From DASQEH01 sp963765725 (GTDB lineage: Bacteria > Actinomycetota > Actinomycetes > Propionibacteriales > Nocardioidaceae), in NCBI GenBank assembly GCA_963765725.1, contig CAVXXI010000001.1:558001-622000 (forward strand): a stretch of 64,000 bases of DNA, read 5' to 3'. The translations under genes and the position numbers were made by a program. Numbering within the stretch: position 1 is the first letter of the stretch; each line of letters opens with the position of its first letter. The notes under the pieces were generated by a model. It was not told the DNA's origin and did not search any database. It saw nothing but the letters and a program-made list of their open reading frames with translations. Shown piece after piece: positions 57,946-64,000 of the stretch.

Positions 57946-57990
57946 TCGGTGATCCACAACCGAAGTGGTCCCATCCCCAGCCTGTCCACA
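57929..57990 (+). promoter_or_regulatory. cluster of DnaA-box-like sites before nrdR
   Basis: TTCTCCACA (57929-57937), TGATCCACA (57950-57958) and CTGTCCACA (57982-57990) each differ by one base from TTGTCCACA or TTATCCACA; TGTGGAAAA at 57577-57585 is a fourth on the other strand. The last lies in the palindrome GCCTGTCCACAGGC. May link nucleotide supply to replication, but could be partly chance. The rest of 57500-58066 holds no gene I can support; a TACAAC box at 58023 may be the -10, giving a leader of about 32 bases. Confidence 0.4.
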
Positions 57991-58066
57991 GGCATCCCGG
58001 CAGAAATGTCGGCGCCGGGGGCTACAACACAGGTATGAACGTGAGACGGAGGAGGCGGCCGAGCCG

Positions 58067-58576
58067 ATGCACTGCCCGTACTGCCGCCACATCGACACCC
58101 GTGTGCTCGACTCCCGGGTCGCCGAGGACGGCACCTCGATCCGGCGCCGTCGCGCTTGCCCGGAGTGCGAGAAGCGCTTCACGACCGTCGAGGCGATGCA
58201 GTTGACCGTCGTCAAGCGTTCTGGTGCGACGGAGCCCTTCAGCCGCGACAAGGTGATCGACGGTGTCCGGAAGGCGTGCAAGGGCCGGCCGGTCGGCGAC
58301 GACCAGCTCAAGCTGCTCGGTTCGCAGGTCGAGGACACACTGCGCGGCTCCGGCTGGGCGGAGGTACCAGCCCACGAGGTCGGCCTAGCCATCTTGGGCC
58401 CCCTCCGCGATCTCGACGAAGTCGCGTATCTGCGGTTCGCCAGCGTCTACCGGAGCTTCGAGTCCGCGGACGACTTCGAAGCGGAGATCGCCGTTCTCCG
58501 GGCCGAGCGCGCACCCACGGGCACCGAGCCCGATGCACGCGACAGCCGTGACGGGGAGCGGGTGCCTGGTGGCTGA
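58067..58576 (+). CDS. nrdR: transcriptional repressor NrdR
   Basis: 169 aa from ATG 58067 (GGAGGAGG upstream). Zinc ribbon CPYC...CPEC at the N-terminus and an ATP-cone (LTVVKRSGATEPFSRDKVID) that senses ATP/dATP. It represses ribonucleotide reductase genes. The C-terminus has a 25-residue charged tail. Placed directly before nrdJ as in Streptomyces. Confidence 0.96.
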   Translation: MHCPYCRHIDTRVLDSRVAEDGTSIRRRRACPECEKRFTTVEAMQLTVVKRSGATEPFSRDKVIDGVRKACKGRPVGDDQLKLLGSQVEDTLRGSGWAEVPAHEVGLAILGPLRDLDEVAYLRFASVYRSFESADDFEAEIAVLRAERAPTGTEPDARDSRDGERVPGG

Positions 58577-58741
58577 CCGGAGCACCCGGCGGATGCCGAC
58601 GTCACGCCTCGCAGCGGACCTCGCCGCTCGAGCGCAGTTGACCTGACCACAAATTCACCGCTCTCGGTGGGCAGCCTCCGGAGCGTCCGCGAACTGCCCT
58701 TCACCACCAGACGATTCACCACAAGACGATGTAGGAGAGTC

Positions 58742-61645
58742 ATGACCGAGACCGACAGTCGGCGCACCGGCACAGCCAGGCGCAGCGCAGGCAAGGGCCT
58801 GAAGATCGACCGCATCTTCACGACTCCCGGTACGCATCCCTATGACGAGATCACCTGGGAGCGGCGCGACGTCGTGCAACAGAACTGGAAGACGGGCGAA
58901 ACGGTCTTCGAGCAGCGCGGAGTGGAGTTCCCCGACTTCTGGTCGGTGAACGCCTCCACCATCGTCACCACCAAGTACTTCCGCGGGGCCGTCGGCACCG
59001 ACGGACGTGAGTGGAGCCTGGGGCAGCTCGTCGACCGGGTGGTCAAGACCTACACCGCGGCCGGGGTGGAGCACGGGTACTTCGCGACACCCGACGACGC
59101 CGAGGTGTTCGAGCACGAGCTGACCTACATGCTCGTTCACCAGGTCTTCGCCTTTAACTCGCCCGTGTGGTTCAACGTCGGTACGGCGTCCCCGCAGCAG
59201 GTCTCGGCGTGCTTCATCTTGAGCGTCGACGACTCGATGGACTCGATCCTCAACTGGTACAAGGAGGAGGGCTTCATCTTCAAGGGCGGCTCCGGCGCGG
59301 GTCTCAACCTGTCGCGGATCCGGTCGAGCAAGGAGCTGCTGTCGTCCGGTGGTACGGCGTCGGGCCCGGTCTCGTTCATGCGGGGAGCCGACGCGTCGGC
59401 CGGCACGATCAAGTCCGGTGGCGCGACGAGGCGGGCCGCGAAGATGGTGGTCCTCGACGTCGACCACCCCGACATCGAGGAGTTCGTCGAGACGAAGGCA
59501 CGCGAGGAGGACAAGATCCGCGCCCTTCGCGACGCCGGGTTCGACATGGACCTCGGTGGCCGAGACATCGTCTCCGTCCAGTACCAGAACGCCAACAACT
59601 CGGTCCGGGTGACCGACGAGTTCATGCACGCCGTCGAGAACGGGAGTGAGTTCGGGCTGCGCGCCCGCCAGACGGGCGAGGTCATCGAGACGATCGACGC
59701 GCGCGAGCTGTTCGGCAAGATCGCCAAGGCAGCATGGGAGTGCGCCGATCCCGGCATCCAGTACGACGACACGATCAACGACTGGCACACCAACCCGGAG
59801 ACCGGTCGCATCACGGCGTCGAACCCCTGCAGCGAGTACATGTCCCTCGACAACTCGTCCTGCAACCTCGCCTCGCTCAACCTGCTGAAGTTCCTGCGCG
59901 ACGACGACACGTTCGATGCGCCGCTGTTCAGGCGCTGTGTGGAGCTCATCATCACGGCAATGGACATCTCGATCTGCTTCGCCGACTTCCCGACCGAGCC
60001 GATCGCCGAGACGACCCGGGCGTACCGGCAGTTGGGCATCGGCTATGCCAACCTCGGCGCGCTGTTGATGGCGATGGGCCTCGGCTACGACTCCGACGGC
60101 GGACGCGCGCTCGCGGCCTCCATCACGTCGTTGATGACCGGGACGTCGTACAAGCGCTCCGCGGAACTGGCCGGCGTGGTCGGGCCGTACGAGGGCTACG
60201 CCCGCAACGCCGACGCCCACAAGCGGGTGATGCGCAAGCACGCTGCGGCGACCGACGCCATCCGCTCGGTCACCGACAACGACCGCGAGGTCCGCAAGCT
60301 CGCCACCGCTGCATGGGACGCCGTCGTCAAGACGGGCGAACGCAACGGCTTCCGCAACGCCCAGGCGTCGGTGCTGGCGCCGACAGGCACCATCGGCTTC
60401 ATGATGGACTGCGACACGACGGGCATCGAGCCCGACTTCTCGCTGGTCAAGTTCAAGAAGCTGGTCGGCGGCGGCTCGATGCAGATCGTCAACCAGACGA
60501 TCCCGCGTGCGCTGAAGAAGCTCGGCTACGCGGGCGAGACCATCGAGGCGATCGTCGAGTTCATCGCCGAGCACGGGCATGTCATCGACGCGCCCGGTCT
60601 CAGGCGCGAGCACTACGAGGTGTTCGACACCGCCATGGGGGAGCGCGCCATCGCCCCGATGGGACACGTCCGGATGATGGCAGCGGCGCAGCCCTACATC
60701 AGCGGCGCCATCTCCAAGACGGTCAACCTTCCGGAGACCGCGACGGTCGAGGAGATCGCCGACGTCTACGTACAGGGCTGGAAGCTCGGCCTCAAGGCGC
60801 TCGCCGTCTACCGCGACAACTGCAAGGTCGGCCAGCCGCTCAGCGACGCGAAGGCCAAGGGCGCCGACAAGGCCTTCGTGGCCGGTGACGTCCCCGAAGT
60901 CGTCAAGGTCGTCGAGCGTCCCGTCCGCAAGCGGCTGCCCAAGTCCCGTCCGTCGCGGACCACGTCGTTCACCGTCGGTGGTGCCGAGGGCTACATGACG
61001 GCAGGGTCGTACCCCGACGACGGTCTGGGTGAGGTCTTCCTCAAGCTCGGCAAGCAGGGCTCGACGCTGGCCGGGGTGATGGACGCGTTCTCCATGGCGA
61101 TCTCCATCTCACTGCAGTACGGAGTCCCGTTGGAGACCTACGTCTCGAAGTTCACCAACATGAAGTTCGAGCCGGCGGGGCTGACCGACGACCCCGACGT
61201 GCGGATGAGCTCGTCGATCATGGACTACATCTTCCGGCGGCTGGCTCTCGACTACCTGCCATTCGAGTCGCGGGCGGCCCTCGGCATCTACACGGCCGAA
61301 GAGCGCCAGCGTCAGCTCGACACCGGTTCCTACGAGGCGAGCGTCGACCCGGCCGAGCTGTCCGAGGCCGACTCGCTGAAGGCCTCGCCTCCCGACGCGG
61401 CGATCGGCGCAGCTCTGGTCGCGGATGCGTCGGTGGCGCCCGATGTCTCTGCCGACGAAGCCAAACTGGTCGAAGAGACGGCGCGAGCGGTGCCGGGCGG
61501 CGCCCGCACCAGTGCCGAGCTGCTCGAGGTGCTCAGTGGCCGCGAGGTCGACTCGCCGCTGTGCTTGACCTGCGGAACGAAGATGCGCCCCGCCGGGAGC
61601 TGCTACGTCTGCGAAGGCTGTGGCTCGACCAGCGGGTGCAGCTGA
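58742..61645 (+). CDS. nrdJ: adenosylcobalamin-dependent ribonucleotide reductase (class II)
   Basis: 967 aa from ATG 58742 (AGGAG upstream). Makes dNTPs without oxygen, using B12. Barrel residues include NPCSEYMSLDNSSCNLASLN with the thiyl Cys, GGSGAGLNLS, and the VLAPTGTIGFMMDCDTTGIE loop. The C-terminal tail carries CLTCGTKM and CYVCEGCGS cysteines for thiol exchange. Ends 13 bases from the convergent peptidase gene. Confidence 0.97.
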   Translation: MTETDSRRTGTARRSAGKGLKIDRIFTTPGTHPYDEITWERRDVVQQNWKTGETVFEQRGVEFPDFWSVNASTIVTTKYFRGAVGTDGREWSLGQLVDRVVKTYTAAGVEHGYFATPDDAEVFEHELTYMLVHQVFAFNSPVWFNVGTASPQQVSACFILSVDDSMDSILNWYKEEGFIFKGGSGAGLNLSRIRSSKELLSSGGTASGPVSFMRGADASAGTIKSGGATRRAAKMVVLDVDHPDIEEFVETKAREEDKIRALRDAGFDMDLGGRDIVSVQYQNANNSVRVTDEFMHAVENGSEFGLRARQTGEVIETIDARELFGKIAKAAWECADPGIQYDDTINDWHTNPETGRITASNPCSEYMSLDNSSCNLASLNLLKFLRDDDTFDAPLFRRCVELIITAMDISICFADFPTEPIAETTRAYRQLGIGYANLGALLMAMGLGYDSDGGRALAASITSLMTGTSYKRSAELAGVVGPYEGYARNADAHKRVMRKHAAATDAIRSVTDNDREVRKLATAAWDAVVKTGERNGFRNAQASVLAPTGTIGFMMDCDTTGIEPDFSLVKFKKLVGGGSMQIVNQTIPRALKKLGYAGETIEAIVEFIAEHGHVIDAPGLRREHYEVFDTAMGERAIAPMGHVRMMAAAQPYISGAISKTVNLPETATVEEIADVYVQGWKLGLKALAVYRDNCKVGQPLSDAKAKGADKAFVAGDVPEVVKVVERPVRKRLPKSRPSRTTSFTVGGAEGYMTAGSYPDDGLGEVFLKLGKQGSTLAGVMDAFSMAISISLQYGVPLETYVSKFTNMKFEPAGLTDDPDVRMSSSIMDYIFRRLALDYLPFESRAALGIYTAEERQRQLDTGSYEASVDPAELSEADSLKASPPDAAIGAALVADASVAPDVSADEAKLVEETARAVPGGARTSAELLEVLSGREVDSPLCLTCGTKMRPAGSCYVCEGCGSTSGCS

Positions 61646-61658
61646 CGCAGCCGTCGGC

Positions 61659-62756
61659 TCACCACAGCCACGAGCTGTCCACGTCCTCGAAGCCGGAGGT
61701 GCACGGTGGTCCCTCGCACAGCCGGATGCGACGTTGCGTGAGGTCGATGGCGACGCTGGCCACCGTCATGCTCTGCTCGGGTGGCGGTAGTGAGAGGTCG
61801 GGATGGCGACAGACGCTGTCGGGATCGGACGCATGGTCGGCCAACGCCTCCTCGAACATCGCCAGGTCGCCTACGTCGTCCGCAGACTCCACCAGCTCGC
61901 TCACCCGATCCAGCCGAGTACGGGTGCTCGAGATCACCAGGTCGGCGTAGTCCACGGCATCGAATTCGGGAGAGACGAAATGGTTCGTGTGCAGCAGTAC
62001 ACCGCTGTCGTCGCGCAGCAGCCGGTGCAGAGCTGACTGGCCACCAGGCTGTGCTTCCACATCGACGACCGCCCCGCTGCTGTCGGCCAGCAGGTAGTTC
62101 GCCGAGGAGGCTCGCGTGGTCTGCTCCAAAAGGGCAAGCGCCTCCCCGGTCGTGCTGCAATCGAGAAGACCACGGAGCATGACGTGATACGGAACCGCGG
62201 CCTCGCCGTTGTCATCGGTGCACGCGAGGGCGTTCGTCATCACCGCCAGGCCTTCGGAGTTGACGCCGAACTTGGCCAGCAGCCCTGCCTCCACGACGGT
62301 CAGGAACGCCGGGCCGTCCGAGGGGACGCACTCCAGCACGACGACGGTGTCACAGGCGAACGGAGCCCAGTCCCAGTTCTGCCCCGCCAGCACGCGGCCC
62401 GACGCGACGCTCGCGAAGGCGGAGCACTCCGCAGGTGCCGAGGCGCCCACCGCCGACCGGACCCGCGCGGAGTACATCACCTCGGTGCGCACGTTGATGG
62501 CCAGTACGTCGTCCAGTGTCACCCCGGCGCCGTCGGCCAGACCGGTCATCTCCTCGAGATACTGAGGGGCGAAGTCGTCGATCGCGGGGATGAACAGCTT
62601 CGCCTCGGCGGTGGAACGCGACCAGTCCCAGTCGGCGTAGTGCCTGAACGTCCGCTCGTACGCCGCGATCGAGCGGTGCACGCGCTCTCGGGCCGCGGCC
62701 CCGTACTGGTGGCCCCGCTCGTACGGGCCGCCCGACAGCGTGATCACCGGGAACAT
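61659..62756 (-). CDS. C45-family Ntn-hydrolase (acyl-transferase-like)
   Basis: 365 aa. Matches acyl-coenzyme A:6-aminopenicillanic-acid acyltransferase relatives: GGPYERGHQYGAAARERVHR at the start, and Cys111 in ECSAFAS as the expected nucleophile exposed by self-cleavage, followed by GQNWDWAPF. Such enzymes cleave or make amide bonds; the substrate is unknown. No signal peptide. Confidence 0.88.
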   Translation of the reverse strand: MFPVITLSGGPYERGHQYGAAARERVHRSIAAYERTFRHYADWDWSRSTAEAKLFIPAIDDFAPQYLEEMTGLADGAGVTLDDVLAINVRTEVMYSARVRSAVGASAPAECSAFASVASGRVLAGQNWDWAPFACDTVVVLECVPSDGPAFLTVVEAGLLAKFGVNSEGLAVMTNALACTDDNGEAAVPYHVMLRGLLDCSTTGEALALLEQTTRASSANYLLADSSGAVVDVEAQPGGQSALHRLLRDDSGVLLHTNHFVSPEFDAVDYADLVISSTRTRLDRVSELVESADDVGDLAMFEEALADHASDPDSVCRHPDLSLPPPEQSMTVASVAIDLTQRRIRLCEGPPCTSGFEDVDSSWLW

Positions 62757-62888
62757 CTGCGCGCCTCCGTCATCGATCCGACAAGCTTGACGTCCAGCAT
62801 CGTCTCACTACCCAGGCGGCGCCGGCGGGGACACCACAGTCTCGGTACCGAGCCACCACGGTCCCGTGATGTCGGTGAGGGGCAGGCC

Positions 62889-62924
62889 ATGGCCAGTGAT
62901 GTCGCGGGCGCGGGTGGTCGCTGA
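62889..62924 (+). other. possible 11-codon leader peptide of recC
   Basis: ATG 62889 with GAGGGGCAGG upstream, 11 codons and a TGA two bases before the recC ATG. recC itself has no ribosome site, so ribosomes terminating here could start recC. The gap 62757-62926 shows nothing else. Confidence 0.3.
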
Positions 62925-62926
62925 CC

Positions 62927-64000
62927 ATGCTCCACGTCCACCGGGCGGAGCGGGCAGACGCGCTCGTCGAGGCGTTGTCGGAACTGCTCACGACGCCGCT
63001 ACCGGACCCGTTCGCCGCTGAGATCGTCGCCGTGCCGGCGCGCGGTGTCGAGCGGTGGGTCACCCAGCGCCTCTCGCACCACCTGGGGGCAGAAATCGGG
63101 GCCGGGGACGGCGTCTGCGCCCACATCTGGTTCCCGTCACCGGCGAGGATCGTGGCGGACGCGGTCAGCGCGGCGAGCGGGATCGACCCCGACCTCGACC
63201 CGTGGGCGGCGGGCCGAGTCGTCTGGACGCTGCTCGACGTCATCGACGACTGCGCGGCCGAGTCGTGGTGCCAGGTGCTGGCTCGGCACCTCGGCGGTGA
63301 CGGCACGGACCCGGGACGCCCGCGCGGACGGCTGATGACCGCACAGCACATCGCCGACCTCTACGCCTCCTATGCAGCCCAACGCCCCAGTCTGCTCCGG
63401 GACTGGACCCGGGGCCGGTCCGCCGACGGTGCAGGCGCGCCGCTCGACCACCACCTCGGCTGGCAGGCGGAGCTGTGGCGACGGCTCTGCGCGACGATCA
63501 CGACCGCCAGTCCGGCCGAGAGGCTGCCGACCGCCTGCGACGCCCTGCGGGCGCGACCCGAGCTGGTGGACCTGCCGGAGCGCTTCTCGCTGTTCGGCCC
63601 GACCCGGGTGACGACCGACCAGGCGACCGTCCTCGCGGCGCTGGCCGAGCACCGTGACGTCCACCTGTGGCTGCTCCATCCCTCGGCCGAGCTCTGGGAC
63701 GCGACCACCCAGGTCGCGCCCGCGGACGGTTCGCTTCGGCGCCGCGACGACCCGACCATTGAGCTCGCCCGTCACCCGCTGCTCCTGTCCCTCGGCCGCG
63801 ACGCGCGTGAGCTGCAGCTGATCGTCGCGAGCACCACATCGCCGGGCAGCGACACGTGTCACCGCGGGCACGCCCACCCCGACACGCTGCTCGGCATCGT
63901 GCAGCGCGACATCAGCACCAACACAGCGCCGCCCGGCGCACCGCACGGAGGAGCACCCGATGCGCGTGCAGCCTTGGGTTCCGACGACCGGAGTCTGCAG
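62927..64000 (+). CDS. recC: exodeoxyribonuclease V subunit gamma (RecC), 5' part
   Basis: 358 codons without a stop up to the window edge, so the gene is partial. Begins MLHVHRAERADALVEALSEL and includes the RecC-type VPARGVERWVTQRLSHHLGA and IWFPSPARIVADAV, MTAQHIADLYASYAAQRPSL and FSLFGPTRV segments. RecC recognises Chi-like sites within RecBCD. recB and recD would be expected downstream. Confidence 0.9.
   Translation, partial: MLHVHRAERADALVEALSELLTTPLPDPFAAEIVAVPARGVERWVTQRLSHHLGAEIGAGDGVCAHIWFPSPARIVADAVSAASGIDPDLDPWAAGRVVWTLLDVIDDCAAESWCQVLARHLGGDGTDPGRPRGRLMTAQHIADLYASYAAQRPSLLRDWTRGRSADGAGAPLDHHLGWQAELWRRLCATITTASPAERLPTACDALRARPELVDLPERFSLFGPTRVTTDQATVLAALAEHRDVHLWLLHPSAELWDATTQVAPADGSLRRRDDPTIELARHPLLLSLGRDARELQLIVASTTSPGSDTCHRGHAHPDTLLGIVQRDISTNTAPPGAPHGGAPDARAALGSDDRSLQ

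Noticed and set aside
57628..58038. 136-codon plus-strand frame upstream of nrdR
   Set aside because: It runs through the NrdR-box and DnaA-like sites, has poor codon bias and no domain.
57500..58066. Cobalamin riboswitch for the B12-dependent reductase
   Set aside because: A few GCCACT-like bases occur but no B12-box with the flanking helices could be built; NrdR sites explain regulation.
58655..60667. 670-codon minus-strand frame opposite nrdJ
   Set aside because: Shadow of nrdJ caused by high GC third positions.

Overview
The window is a high-GC (about 70%) actinobacterial chromosome segment. GTG starts are frequent, genes often overlap by 1-8 bases, and several starts have a TAnnnT box exactly six bases upstream, as in leaderless transcripts. 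The order dapA-rnj-ftsK-rimO-pgsA-cinA-clgR-recA-recX-miaB-miaA-dapF-hflX-lexA-LysM-nrdR-nrdJ is the classic actinobacterial backbone. A class II (B12) ribonucleotide reductase, full-length Lhr next to a Nei-type glycosylase, and remnants that look like a PKD-domain/DUF6318 gene pair suggest Propionibacteriales, probably Nocardioidaceae; the taxonomy is inference. No rRNA, tRNA, insertion sequence or CRISPR array was seen.

Layout. 0.2-3.8 kb: paaABCDE operon, the phenylacetyl-CoA 1,2-epoxidase. 3.9-7.5 kb: thyX, dapA and an RNase J gene split by a one-base insertion. 7.5-17.9 kb: accessory block with a 14-TM membrane protein, a methyltransferase, a secreted protein, a four-gene cassette (ECF-type sigma factor, 154-aa protein, subtilisin without signal peptide, TPR-CHAT protease), a 43-aa Cys/His-rich protein and an Eis-like acetyltransferase. 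17.9-27.6 kb: ftsK, a PH-like/RodZ-like membrane protein, SDR, rimO, pgsA, cinA, clgR, nei. 27.7-36.1 kb: lhr, an ABC exporter, MTA phosphorylase, DUF3046. 36.4-39.4 kb: recA-recX and a sulfite-oxidase-family protein. 39.5-50.7 kb: miaB, FAD oxidoreductase, Nudix, MT0933-type antitoxin, M1 peptidase lipoprotein, miaA, dapF, hflX and a DinG/Rad3 helicase. 50.7-52.8 kb: lexA and a divergent LysM gene with LexA boxes. 52.8-58.0 kb: an island of a metallopeptidase, a nucleoside phosphorylase and two decayed genes, lying between the LysM gene and nrdR. 58.0-64.0 kb: nrdR-nrdJ behind NrdR-box-like sites, a C45-family peptidase and the 5' part of recC.

Two signals stand out. First, a family of contiguous 22-bp tandem repeats (no spacers) occurs in four intergenic places, on both strands. 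At two loci it begins four bases after a stop codon, and at one locus two arrays face each other head-to-head. Second, the sigma/154-aa/S8/TPR-CHAT cassette has the parts of a protease-controlled transcription switch. It resembles in logic the TPR-CHAT-Csx30-sigma branch of type III-E CRISPR systems, but no CRISPR component is present.

The stress circuits can be read together: LexA boxes precede recA, lexA and the LysM gene (position of ChiZ/DivS division inhibitors), and nrdRJ carries NrdR-like and DnaA-box-like sites.
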